Source: Prevotella sp. P5-50 (GTDB lineage: Bacteria > Bacteroidota > Bacteroidia > Bacteroidales > Bacteroidaceae). From it: 64,000 bases of DNA. The notes beneath the pieces are model-generated. The model had not been told where the DNA came from, searched no databases, and saw nothing but the letters and a program-made list of their open reading frames with translations. The DNA lies in NCBI RefSeq assembly GCF_002251295.1, contig NZ_NPJA01000050.1, forward strand, positions 1 to 64,000. Reading direction: 5' to 3'. The translations under genes and the position numbers were made by a program. Below, in pieces: positions 7,105 through 15,453 of this stretch (its first letter is position 1; every line of letters begins with the position of its first letter).

Positions 7105-8454
7105 ATGACGCTTACAACATCACAACAACGACATCATTACCGCGAACTGCTCGTGCTGGGCATTCCCATTATCATCGGCCAGTTGGGCACCATCGTACTC
7201 GGTTTTGCCGATACGCTCATGATAGGTCATCACAGCACAGAAGAACTGGCTGCCGCCGGCCTGGTCAACAATATCTTCGGTCTTGTTCTTATCGCCTATA
7301 TGGGTTTCTCCTACGGACTGACGCCTGTCGTAGGACGACTCTATGGTATGGGGCAAAACGAAGCCGTAGGAGGAAAAGTGAAAAACTCTCTTGTGGCCAA
7401 CGGTGTTGTCGGCTTGCTGTTTACAGCCGTCATGACCTTCCTCTATTTCAATCTTGAACACATCGGACAACCTGACGAACTGCTGTCGCTCATCCGGCCG
7501 TATTTCCTGGTCAATCTGGCGAGCATCCTCTTTGTCGGTCTCTTCAACACGCTGAAACAATTCTTTGACGGTATTGCACAAACCAAAGTGGCGATGTGGA
7601 CCATGGTGGGCGGTAACCTGCTGAATATTCTCTTCAACTGGCTTCTCATCTATGGCGTGGGCGGTTTTCCTGAAATGGGACTCCTGGGTGCCGGTATTGC
7701 CACATTAGGGTCGCGTGTCTTCATGGCTCTCGTCCTCGTTGGCGTGATGCTCTCCTGCCGACGCTACAAGACCTATCGCCTCCACTTCCTCTCCTATCCT
7801 ATCAACAAAGTGGATTTCATAGAAATGAACCGCTTGGGCTGGCCTGTTGCCTTGCAACTCGGCATGGAGAGTGCTGCGTTCAGTCTGAGTTGTGTGATGG
7901 CAGGATGGTTGGGTACGATTCCTTTGGCTGCCCATCAGGTGATGATTACCATCTCGCAACTGTTCTACCTGATTCTGTCGGGATTGGCAGCTGCCATGGC
8001 GATACGCGTCAGCCATTTCGTGGGACAACGCGACTTTGCTGCCGTGAAGGCTAATGCGATGGATGGTTTCCGTCTGAACCTCTTTATCTCCTTCGTGCTG
8101 AGCATCCCAATCTTGCTGTTCCGCAACCATATCGGCGGTTTGTTCAGCGAGAATATCGAGGTGCAACTGTATGTGTCGGGGTTGATTCTCATCTTGGCGC
8201 TCTATCAGTTTGGCGACGGCATGCAATACGCGTTTGCCAATGCCTTACGTGGAATAGCCTGCGTACAACCGATGGTGACCTATGCCTTTATCGCCTATTT
8301 CGTGGTCAGCCTTCCCTTGGGATATACCCTCGGCTTTATCTGCGATCTGGGCATCTATGGCATCTGGACGGCTTTCCCCTTTGGTCTGACCATCGCGGGA
8401 TTCCTATACTACATCAGATTCAAAAAGGAACTCAATAAAATGTCACATGGATGA
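7105..8454 (+). CDS. MATE-family efflux transporter
   Basis: A 449-residue inner-membrane protein with about 12 hydrophobic segments and the MATE-family beginning (LLVLGIPIIIGQLGTIVLGFADTLMIG, about residues 13-39). MATE proteins exchange Na+ or H+ for drugs or metabolites; the substrate cannot be predicted here. The ATG at 7105 follows a purine-rich GGAAAGAA. The stop is followed at once by mosaic repeat copy D. No TAnnTTTG box was found between the maeB terminator and its start. Confidence 0.9.
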   Translation: MTLTTSQQRHHYRELLVLGIPIIIGQLGTIVLGFADTLMIGHHSTEELAAAGLVNNIFGLVLIAYMGFSYGLTPVVGRLYGMGQNEAVGGKVKNSLVANGVVGLLFTAVMTFLYFNLEHIGQPDELLSLIRPYFLVNLASILFVGLFNTLKQFFDGIAQTKVAMWTMVGGNLLNILFNWLLIYGVGGFPEMGLLGAGIATLGSRVFMALVLVGVMLSCRRYKTYRLHFLSYPINKVDFIEMNRLGWPVALQLGMESAAFSLSCVMAGWLGTIPLAAHQVMITISQLFYLILSGLAAAMAIRVSHFVGQRDFAAVKANAMDGFRLNLFISFVLSIPILLFRNHIGGLFSENIEVQLYVSGLILILALYQFGDGMQYAFANALRGIACVQPMVTYAFIAYFVVSLPLGYTLGFICDLGIYGIWTAFPFGLTIAGFLYYIRFKKELNKMSHG

Positions 8455-8820
8455 AATCATCGGATTGTTTTCGTTAAGCCATGAGCAGAATAAAGCTCGC
8501 TTTAATTATGCCATGGCGAGAAAACAAAGGCGTATGCCAATTTAAACGGATATTAGACGGATGTTTTTTGGGTAGCCTGAAGGCTAGAAATCTTTGGGGG
8601 AAATCTTGTTTAAGATGTTGCCTACGGCAAGAAATATTTTAGGAAGATAACAATATTATTAAATAGATTTCTGGACCGTTTAGGTCCTTAGATTTTACAT
8701 GAAGATTTCCTCTAAGATTTCTTGCGTAAGCAACACAAAACAAAATCTTTAACTAGAATCTTTTCCGTGTGTTCCGTGTAATCCGTGGATAAAAATTTCC
8801 GTGTGACCGTGTAAGATAAA
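8455..8820 (+). repeat. Mosaic intergenic repeat, copy D
   Basis: This copy opens with the 110-bp module shared with copy C (8457-8567). Hairpins TAGCCT-GA-AGGCTA (8573-8586) and TTGCC-TAC-GGCAA (8618-8630) follow, each ending GAAAT. Two hairpins occur in inverted orientation: GGACC/GGTCC (8673-8687) and TTGC-GTAA-GCAA (8722-8733), both preceded by GATTTC. AATCTT words and the CCGTGTG...CCGTGGAT tail end 10 bp before the nth start codon. The copy occupies the entire MATE-nth gap and no other feature is seen there. Confidence 0.85.
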
Positions 8821-8829
8821 ACAACGAAT

Positions 8830-9465
8830 ATGAAAAAGAATGAACGTGATGCTTTGATTTTTGCGAGATTTCGCGAGAAGATGCCCAATCCAACAACGGA
8901 ATTGCAGTTTGGCAGCATCTTCCAACTACTTGTGGCGGTAATGCTTAGTGCACAATGTACCGACAAACGCGTTAACCAGGTTACGCCTGCTCTTTTCAAA
9001 CAATATCCTGATGCACGCAGTCTGGCAGAAGCAGAAGCCGATGAGGTCTATGAGTTCATCAGGAGCGTATCGTACCCCAATGCCAAAGCCGCCCATCTGG
9101 TTGAGATGGCTCGTGAATTGATGACGCATCACAATGGGGAGGTTCCTGCGACGATGGAAGATCTTCTGACGCTTCCCGGCGTGGGTCGTAAGACGGCTAA
9201 TGTGCTGTTGAGTGTGGCATTCGGACAGTCTGCCATGGCTGTAGATACCCATGTGTTCCGCGTCAGCCATCGGTTAGGTATCGTCACGCGGTCTGCCTCT
9301 ACTCCTTTGTTGGTTGAGCGTCAACTCTTGCGCATCATCCCTTCTGCCGATATTCCCCTTGCTCACCATTGGCTGTTGCTCCATGGTCGCTACGTTTGTA
9401 CGGCTCGCAAGCCCCATTGTGCTGATTGCTTCCTGCGCGACCTCTGCCCTTCTGCCATCCGGTGA
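8830..9465 (+). CDS. nth: Endonuclease III
   Basis: DNA glycosylase/AP lyase for oxidised pyrimidines (base excision repair). The helix-hairpin-helix LPGVGRKTANVLL (residues 115-127) carries the catalytic Lys121, and the catalytic aspartate is Asp139 in AVDTHVFRVSHRLG. The C-terminal iron-sulfur loop has the spacing C-x6-C-x2-C-x5-C (CTARKPHCADCFLRDLC, about residues 190-206). Length 211 matches E. coli Nth. The start lies right against the end of a repeat copy, so its promoter must lie inside the repeat or upstream of it. Confidence 0.95.
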   Translation: MKKNERDALIFARFREKMPNPTTELQFGSIFQLLVAVMLSAQCTDKRVNQVTPALFKQYPDARSLAEAEADEVYEFIRSVSYPNAKAAHLVEMARELMTHHNGEVPATMEDLLTLPGVGRKTANVLLSVAFGQSAMAVDTHVFRVSHRLGIVTRSASTPLLVERQLLRIIPSADIPLAHHWLLLHGRYVCTARKPHCADCFLRDLCPSAIR

Positions 9466-9930
9466 AAGGTTGCACACAGATGACACAGATTCTTCTAATG
9501 TCGCACGGAAATCAATCATCGGATCTTAGAGGGATGTTTTTTGGGGTTGCTTCGCAAGAAATCTTTGGAGGAAATCTTGTTTAAGATATTGCTTCGCAAG
9601 AAATCAATCATCGGATCTTAGAGGGAGTTTATGCGGAAACAAAATCTTTAATAAAAATCCTTGACCAAAATGCGCTCGAATACCTCGCTTCTGGGAAGGG
9701 TTTTATTATGGATCGCCTTACGGCTCGAAATCTTAACGAAAATCTTTAAAAATAATCTTTAACTAAGATGACGTCTGAAGTCTGAATTCTGATGGAGTGG
9801 TCTTTATCATCCTACGAAAATCTTTAAGAGAATTTAACTAGAATCTTTTCCGTGTGATCCGTGTGATCCGTGGATAAAAAAATTCCGTATGTTCCGTGGA
9901 TAAAAATTCCGTGTGACTTTTTCGAGGGAG
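9466..9930 (+). repeat. Mosaic intergenic repeat, copy E
   Basis: Starts directly after the nth stop with a 'cacacagatgacacagat' element. Hairpins TTGC-TTC-GCAA at 9547-9557 and 9589-9599 are each followed by GAAATC. The 'aaaatgcgctcga' module is at 9667-9734 with GCC-TTAC-GGC (9715-9724). It also has the heptamer remnant at about 9770-9790 and several CCGTGTG/TCCGTGGAT words, and stops 10 bp before the 3' end of tRNA-Gly. Nothing else is seen in 9466-9940. Confidence 0.85.
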
Positions 9931-9940
9931 ATAAAAAAGG

Positions 9941-10013
9941 AGCGGATTACGGGACTCGAACCCGCGACCCTCGGCTTGGGAAGCCAATGCTCTACCAACT
10001 GAGCTAAATCCGC
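9941..10013 (-). tRNA. tRNA-Gly (anticodon CCC)
   Basis: The minus strand folds as a standard cloverleaf: acceptor GCGGATT/AATCCGC, D-arm TAGCTCAGTTGGTAGAGC, anticodon stem TTGGC/GCCGA around loop TTCCCAA, and T-loop GGTTCGAGTCC. The discriminator is T and CCA is not encoded. It lies 69 bp downstream of tRNA-Thr and is likely co-transcribed with it. A T-rich run follows its 3' end. Confidence 0.93.
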
Positions 10014-10082
10014 ATGGAGAAAAATAATGTGTCTTTAAGACAACAGGAGTCAGAACATAGGTTCTAACTCCTGTATGAAATG

Positions 10083-10155
<73 letters not shown>

Positions 10156-10190
10156 AACATTCAAAGAACGCCTTTTTGTTTAAGCGGATG

Positions 10191-10198
10191 CAAAGATA
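10191..10198 (-). promoter_or_regulatory. -7 promoter element of the tRNA-Thr/tRNA-Gly transcript
   Basis: Minus-strand TATCTTTG (TAnnTTTG), followed by GCATCCGCTT and then the tRNA 5' end. Confidence 0.65.
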
Positions 10199-10358
10199 CT
10201 AATAAAAAACGAAATCACAAAACTTTTCTTTATAAAGTTATACGTGAAAAGGTTCTCCCTACCCCAACTTCCAACCGTTGAAAACGAGGATTACAAACGA
10301 TATCGTCTCTCGTCGTTCATTCCTTGTTTCAGTCTGTCGAGACGGTTGGACTGCCTTG

Positions 10359-11006
10359 TTATGAACAAACGAGGCTGTAGAGTACGGCACAGAAGGCTGT
10401 CAGGACAAGGACAAGGACGGGTATCTCGCAGAAATACATGCCATAGGCAACGGGTTTCGCAACACGGAGATAGAGGCGATAGACGCCATAGCCTACCAGT
10501 CCGCCCCAGAGCAGACCGACAAGGATGTCGCCAGGATAATGCACGCCAAGGTATATGCGTGTCCAACAGTTGACCAACGACCAGCCTATCAGAAAATACG
10601 ATAGGATGCGGTTGCGTGTCAATAACGAGAAGAAGACCGCCAAACTAAACGTATTGGCGGCATGGGCGGAGAAGAAACCGTAGTTGCCGCCACGATAGTC
10701 GTTGACGACATCGACGAGGATACCTATCTGTGGGTCGTGGGTAGGTCGCCATCGGGCAACCAACGGTTTGACGATGGTGTCGTCGATGGTTCCTGCCAAT
10801 ACCACACAGAGGCCTGCTGCGCCTAATACCAGAAGCACCTGTGAAACACTATTGTTGCATCGCAACACCATATAGAATAATGCGATATAGAGTGGAATCC
10901 ACGTACGGGCATTGGTCAGGATTACTGCCAGTTGGTCAACAAACAACGAGTCGCTACCGTTGAGCATCAACAACAATTGCTGGTCAAACTGAATGATTGT
11001 TTCCAT
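10359..11006 (-). CDS. PAP2-family membrane phosphatase
   Basis: A 215-residue membrane protein with about five or six transmembrane segments. The three PAP2 signature motifs are visible: KPLVARWRP (about residues 80-88), a SAH triad in FFSAHAANT (about 111-119), and R-x5-HYPGD in RIYLGVHYPGD (about 148-158). Family members dephosphorylate lipid phosphates such as undecaprenyl diphosphate or phosphatidyl phosphates; the substrate is not determined. It starts 12 bp after the batE stop and therefore looks like the last gene of the Bat operon, or of its read-through. Confidence 0.85.
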   Translation of the reverse strand: METIIQFDQQLLLMLNGSDSLFVDQLAVILTNARTWIPLYIALFYMVLRCNNSVSQVLLVLGAAGLCVVLAGTIDDTIVKPLVARWRPTHDPQIGILVDVVNDYRGGNYGFFSAHAANTFSLAVFFSLLTRNRILSYFLIGWSLVNCWTRIYLGVHYPGDILVGLLWGGLVGYGVYRLYLRVAKPVAYGMYFCEIPVLVLVLTAFCAVLYSLVCS

Positions 11007-11018
11007 GTGGGTTGCAGC

Positions 11019-11822
11019 CTAAATAATCTCTATGGTTTCTACGGCAATCCATCCGCGCTTTCCATCTGCCAAGCGTATCTCGCGCCATCCCTTCATCGTA
11101 TTGTCTGTAATGGTGACACGTGTTCCTTCGTGGATGGTAAACAGATCGGTACCGTTTTTCGCCGGGGTACTCTTGACCGAAACGGTAGGCGCCACGACGA
11201 TGGCTCCATCACGATGCAGGAGCTTGTCGCGCTGTTGCCAAGCAAAGAGGTTGGCCAAGAAGAATATCATCAGCAAGGCGAGAGCGCCGAAGAATCCCGT
11301 CTTTCGCATCCACACGCGATCTACGAAGAGATAGACCAACGCCAGTATGATGGCAAGCGCCAACGAGACAAGCGCCAACCATGCCCATGCGTCAACACTC
11401 ATGAGATTGACCAGGGAATGGTACCAGGTGACGAAGAACATCTCCGTTTCCGGTGTGATGCGATCGATGGTTTTTGATTGTGCCATCTGTAGGTTGAAAC
11501 GAATATCCTCGTCGCCAGGCGAAAGGAGTAGCGCACGCTCATAATTGAGAATAGCCCGTGTGATATTATCGGTACGATACCAGGCATTACCCAGGTTGTA
11601 GTAGAGGTCGGCATCCTCCCCTTGCTTGAGCAATTCCTCGTAGATATGGATGGCCTGCTGGTAGCGCTCATGGGTATAGGCGCTATCGGCATCAGCCTTC
11701 GTCACCTTTTGCGCTTGTAGCGTCAACGGCATCATCAACATCAGCGTGAGACAGCATCCCAAGGCTATTGTTCCAACAAAGCGTTTGGCAGCTGTGGTAT
11801 GTTGTATAGCATATTTTATCAT
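11019..11822 (-). CDS. batE: Bat operon protein BatE (TPR and SH3-like domains)
   Basis: A 267-residue membrane protein. An N-terminal signal/TM segment (about residues 14-36) is followed by TPR repeats (ADADSAYTHERYQQAIHIYEELL and DLYYNLGNAWY..., about 42-110), two central hydrophobic segments (about 140-190) and a C-terminal bacterial SH3-like domain (VKSTPAKNGTDLFTIHEGT..., about 205-265). This is the BatE layout. The ATG overlaps the batD stop by 4 bp. Bat proteins were linked to aerotolerance in Bacteroides fragilis; the molecular role is not settled. Confidence 0.88.
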   Translation of the reverse strand: MIKYAIQHTTAAKRFVGTIALGCCLTLMLMMPLTLQAQKVTKADADSAYTHERYQQAIHIYEELLKQGEDADLYYNLGNAWYRTDNITRAILNYERALLLSPGDEDIRFNLQMAQSKTIDRITPETEMFFVTWYHSLVNLMSVDAWAWLALVSLALAIILALVYLFVDRVWMRKTGFFGALALLMIFFLANLFAWQQRDKLLHRDGAIVVAPTVSVKSTPAKNGTDLFTIHEGTRVTITDNTMKGWREIRLADGKRGWIAVETIEII

Positions 11823-13663
11823 GATTTCACCTCTCTTCCTTTTTCGATATATGTAATAGCCTCTATGGCAGCTTCATACACCTTGTTCATATTACCATGC
11901 GCATCACCAGGAGCGTAGCGCGCAAACTCACATTCATCAAGGGCTCCGATGAAGAGTTTGATAGTTTCGCCATCTACCTGACGATCGCCAAGGCGCTGGC
12001 TGATATTCTCGCGTGAAAGTTCGGCAACAGGAATATTGAGTTTATCGCCCACGTATCCCCAAAGGGCACGCAACACCTCGTCGTAGAACTCATTCTGCTT
12101 GTCGGCCTTCAAGAGTTTGGCGGCTGTACGAAGTCGTCGTATGGCCACCTTGTTGGCCCGTTTGCCACGCATCTTCACTACGTTAGCCTGATCGATGGCT
12201 CGCTGGCGGAATGCTACAAACAGGGTAACGAAGATGCCCAGCAGGACAACAAGGACAGTCCAGTAGGCTGTTGACGCGAAGAAGGTGTCGCCCAACATTC
12301 TGGGATTGACCTCTCCGGTCTTTATAAAGCGGATGTCTTTATTGACTTGTTGCAGTTCTTCGCTAGCAAAGGTTGCCGACGAACTGCCACTACCCTTAGC
12401 AACCTTCAAGGTAAAGGGTTGTGAGCGTAACGTCTTATAACTGCCCGTCTTGGTATCGAAATACACAAACTCGATAGGTTTCAGTTCGTAATTGCCTTGA
12501 TGGCGAGGTACGATGAGGATATCGTAGATCATGCTACCCTCAATACCGTTGGTAGAGAGTTTTGTCTTATCGGTAATCTTCGCATCATACTGGTCGAAAT
12601 CCTTGGGCAGTTCGACAGCCGGTTGCTTGATGAGCTTCATATTACCCACTCCACTCACGACAATACGCATGGTCACGGGATCGTTGGCCTTGACCTCTTG
12701 TTTGTCGAGAGAGGCAGATAGCGAGAACGTTCCTACTCCACCAGAGAAATTGGTAGGACGTGCAGGCAACGGATCTACGGTAATGGTCAGTCCCGGCGCT
12801 TTGATAATCTTCTTGACCTCTGTATATCCCGAACCTCCGTTGAAGAAGGCTTCAAAGGGATCGACGTCGCGGTTTTCAAGCATCACCATGCCCTCGTAAT
12901 CCAAACTTGGAATTTCAAGGCGTCCTGTGGTCTGCGGGAACATCACATACTGTTGCCAGGTAACGGTACGATAAGGACGTCCGTTGAGGGTCTCGACATG
13001 GAAACTCTTCTGTTGTGGTAGCGGAACCTCACGGGTATAGAAGCTCTTCAGATCAGGCATCTTACCATTGAGCGAGGTCAGATTGACCAAGGTATAGACC
13101 TTATAGGTCAGCAAGATAGGCTCTTGTTCGTGGACGCGTCGCTTGTTGGCGCTAACCTTCATAAAGAGCGTATTACCCGTGATGCGGTTGCTCATGGCAG
13201 AACCATGATTCTCCGAGCGTTGTCCACTACCTTGCTGTGAAGACGAGGCAGAGCCCGACACCCTGATGCGTAATACGTTGGAGTGGATCTGCTTTCCTGC
13301 TGCCACAGCACGTGCGGCAGGAATGGTATAGTTTCCAGCTTTGTTAGCACAGACGATATAGGTAAAGGTAACCGACGAAGAGCTGGAAGTCTTTCCGTTG
13401 ATCATCTGAAAACTCGACTGCGTACTGGTACGCGGTCCCATCAGCACCTCCAGGGCTTCCGGGATATTACCTGCACGAAAATCGTTTACATCATCCGTAT
13501 TGACCGTATAGGTAAGACGGAACTGTTCTCCTACGGCAACTTGCGAGGGAGCACGTCCCACCATGTGCTGTCCGAATGTCGTTACCGACATGAGCAGCAT
13601 CGCGACCAATGGGATCAGCCATTGTGCATGTTGAATAGTTCTATCTGTGGTATTGTTCTTCAT
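11819..13663 (-). CDS. batD: Bat operon protein BatD
   Basis: A 614-residue protein with a signal peptide (residues about 10-32), a large periplasmic part made of Ig-like oxygen-tolerance (BatD) modules, one TM helix (TAYWTVLVVLLGIFVTLFVAF, about residue 450) and a cytoplasmic C-terminal tail. The frame could start at a TTG at 13678, but the ATG at 13663 is preceded by AGGAAAGA and was chosen. It lies 66 bp after the batB/batC stop and overlaps batE by 4 bp. Confidence 0.88.
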   Translation of the reverse strand: MKNNTTDRTIQHAQWLIPLVAMLLMSVTTFGQHMVGRAPSQVAVGEQFRLTYTVNTDDVNDFRAGNIPEALEVLMGPRTSTQSSFQMINGKTSSSSSVTFTYIVCANKAGNYTIPAARAVAAGKQIHSNVLRIRVSGSASSSQQGSGQRSENHGSAMSNRITGNTLFMKVSANKRRVHEQEPILLTYKVYTLVNLTSLNGKMPDLKSFYTREVPLPQQKSFHVETLNGRPYRTVTWQQYVMFPQTTGRLEIPSLDYEGMVMLENRDVDPFEAFFNGGSGYTEVKKIIKAPGLTITVDPLPARPTNFSGGVGTFSLSASLDKQEVKANDPVTMRIVVSGVGNMKLIKQPAVELPKDFDQYDAKITDKTKLSTNGIEGSMIYDILIVPRHQGNYELKPIEFVYFDTKTGSYKTLRSQPFTLKVAKGSGSSSATFASEELQQVNKDIRFIKTGEVNPRMLGDTFFASTAYWTVLVVLLGIFVTLFVAFRQRAIDQANVVKMRGKRANKVAIRRLRTAAKLLKADKQNEFYDEVLRALWGYVGDKLNIPVAELSRENISQRLGDRQVDGETIKLFIGALDECEFARYAPGDAHGNMNKVYEAAIEAITYIEKGREVKS

Positions 13664-13729
13664 TTCTTTCCTGTTCAATGGGTCTTGACTTTGAAACTGA
13701 ATAGTTGTTATGTAAATAGCTTGTATCCA

Positions 13730-15433
13730 TTACCAGTTTTTCTGCAACCTGCGTTTCTGCTGATGCTGCTGTTGAGCTTTCTTGATGCGCTGTTGCGTAT
13801 TCTTTTCTTCCTGCATGGCAGCATTCAACAGTTGTTCTGCATTTTCCTTACTCATCTGCGGTTTCTGCTGTTGCTGTTGTTGCTTCTGCTTGTCTTGCTT
13901 CTGCTTGTTATTCTCCTGTTTTTGCTGCTTTTGCTTATCGTCTTTTTTGTCTTTATTGTTTTGTTGAGGTTGCTGCTGTTGCTTCTGCTGTTTCTGTTGA
14001 CGTTTGCAGAGTTCAAGGTTGTAACGCGTCTCGTTATCGCGAGGATTATTGCGCAAAGCCTCCTTATACGCCTCTATGGCATCGCCATACATCTTGAGCG
14101 TCTGACAAACAGTACCTATGTTATGGTAAGCCTGCGCACGACGATACGGGTTTTGTTCCAGTTTGGCAGCACTCTGAAACTGCTGTATGGCAGCCGAGTC
14201 TTTGCGTTGCATCAGGAGGGCATTACCCAGATTATATATAGCCTGAGGATTGCGGTCGTTGCGTTCCAACGCCTTGCGATAGCTGGTTTCCGCTTCAGCA
14301 TAATTGCCAGCCCTGAACTGTCGATTGCCCTTTCTGACATAGTCGCGGTCGGACTGCGCCTGCACGTTGAGCGTAGCCGCAAGAAGCAAGAGCAGGAGCA
14401 TCATGGGTTTCTTTCGGCTGAAGAGGTGAAGCTTGCTGAGATGAGGATTGCGAACCTCAAGGATACAGATTTCTATGATCAGCAAGAGCATGACGAGGAT
14501 GGCAACCGCCTGAAACTGTTCGTCGAAATCGCTATAAATAGTTACAGCCGTTTCCTTCTTAGAGAGTTTGTCGAGTTCTGCGTTGAGTTGCTCTTGCGCG
14601 TTGGAATTGTTTTCCACGTGAATATAGGCTCCGCCTCCAGCTTCAGCCACCTGTTTACACATATCTTCATTCAAAGCCGACATGACGGTCTGCCCTGTTT
14701 CGTCTTTGATGTAATCGTTACCGCCGCCGATGGGGATAGGCGCTCCCTTAGGAGATCCTATGCCAAGAACAAACACACGCATACCTTTGTCTTTTGCCTC
14801 ACGTGCAGCCTCAAGCGCCCCACCCTCATGGTCTTCTCCATCTGTTATCACGATGATGGCCTTGCCAATACCTTGTTCCTGCGTAAAACTGTTTGTTGCC
14901 ATTTTAATGGCGGCAGCAAGGTCGGTACCCTGTACATCAATCATCGAGGGATCTATATTGCTCAAAAACATTTTAGCAGAAACGTAGTCGCTCGTAATAG
15001 GCAGTTGCACAAAGGCGTCGCCGGCAAATACGATCAGTCCGATCTTGTCGTTGGTGAAATGGTCAACAAGGTTTTCTACCATCATTTTGGCTCTGTCGAG
15101 ACGACTTGGTGCCACATCTTCCGCCAACATAGAATTGGAAATATCCATGGCGATGATGGTTTCAATACCCGTTCGCTTCTCATGGTTGATCTTGGTACCC
15201 ATCTGCGGACGCGCCAGCATCACGATCATGAGCGCCAAGGCTGCAATCAGCAATATGAATTTCACCCGTGGACGATGGCGAGAAACGTTGGGCATCAACT
15301 CGCGTACGAGATTGATATCGCCAAATCGTCTGAGGCGTTTCTTTTGTTGATACACCATCCAGAATTGCATCAACACCAGAATCGGTATCAATATCAGCAA
15401 ATAGAGATATATGGGGTCTTCAAATCGAAACAT
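13730..15433 (-). CDS. BatB-BatC fusion: VWA domain plus TPR protein in one frame
   Basis: A 567-residue protein. Residues 1-343 are BatB: two TM segments (about 7-27 and 57-75), a VWA domain with MIDAS residues D97-x-S-x-S101, T170 and D198, and a TM segment at about 305-325. Residues 344-567 are BatC: a second hydrophobic segment that looks like a signal peptide (MMLLLLLLAATLNVQAQ, 344-360), three TPR units (about 365-475) and a Gln/Lys-rich low-complexity tail. BatB and BatC are, from memory, separate genes in other Bacteroidales; here no stop separates them. In a neighbouring frame a TGA overlaps the ATGATG at 14399-14404, so a small indel near the end of batB could explain the join. I start at ATG 15433, 20 bp after the batA stop; a longer frame would overlap batA. 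Confidence 0.85.
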   Translation of the reverse strand: MFRFEDPIYLYLLILIPILVLMQFWMVYQQKKRLRRFGDINLVRELMPNVSRHRPRVKFILLIAALALMIVMLARPQMGTKINHEKRTGIETIIAMDISNSMLAEDVAPSRLDRAKMMVENLVDHFTNDKIGLIVFAGDAFVQLPITSDYVSAKMFLSNIDPSMIDVQGTDLAAAIKMATNSFTQEQGIGKAIIVITDGEDHEGGALEAAREAKDKGMRVFVLGIGSPKGAPIPIGGGNDYIKDETGQTVMSALNEDMCKQVAEAGGGAYIHVENNSNAQEQLNAELDKLSKKETAVTIYSDFDEQFQAVAILVMLLLIIEICILEVRNPHLSKLHLFSRKKPMMLLLLLLAATLNVQAQSDRDYVRKGNRQFRAGNYAEAETSYRKALERNDRNPQAIYNLGNALLMQRKDSAAIQQFQSAAKLEQNPYRRAQAYHNIGTVCQTLKMYGDAIEAYKEALRNNPRDNETRYNLELCKRQQKQQKQQQQPQQNNKDKKDDKQKQQKQENNKQKQDKQKQQQQQQKPQMSKENAEQLLNAAMQEEKNTQQRIKKAQQQHQQKRRLQKNW

Positions 15434-15453
15434 AATGCAGTTCTCCGATAATT

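Noticed and set aside
10244..10573. 109-codon plus-strand frame near the PAP2 gene
   Set aside because: Most of it is antisense to the PAP2 coding region and the rest is unconserved intergenic sequence; basic, repetitive composition typical of shadows.
13283..15451. 722-codon plus-strand open frame opposite the Bat genes
   Set aside because: It is an antisense shadow of batB/batC and batD: leucine-rich runs mirror the Gln/Lys-rich tail, and it has no promoter or family resemblance.
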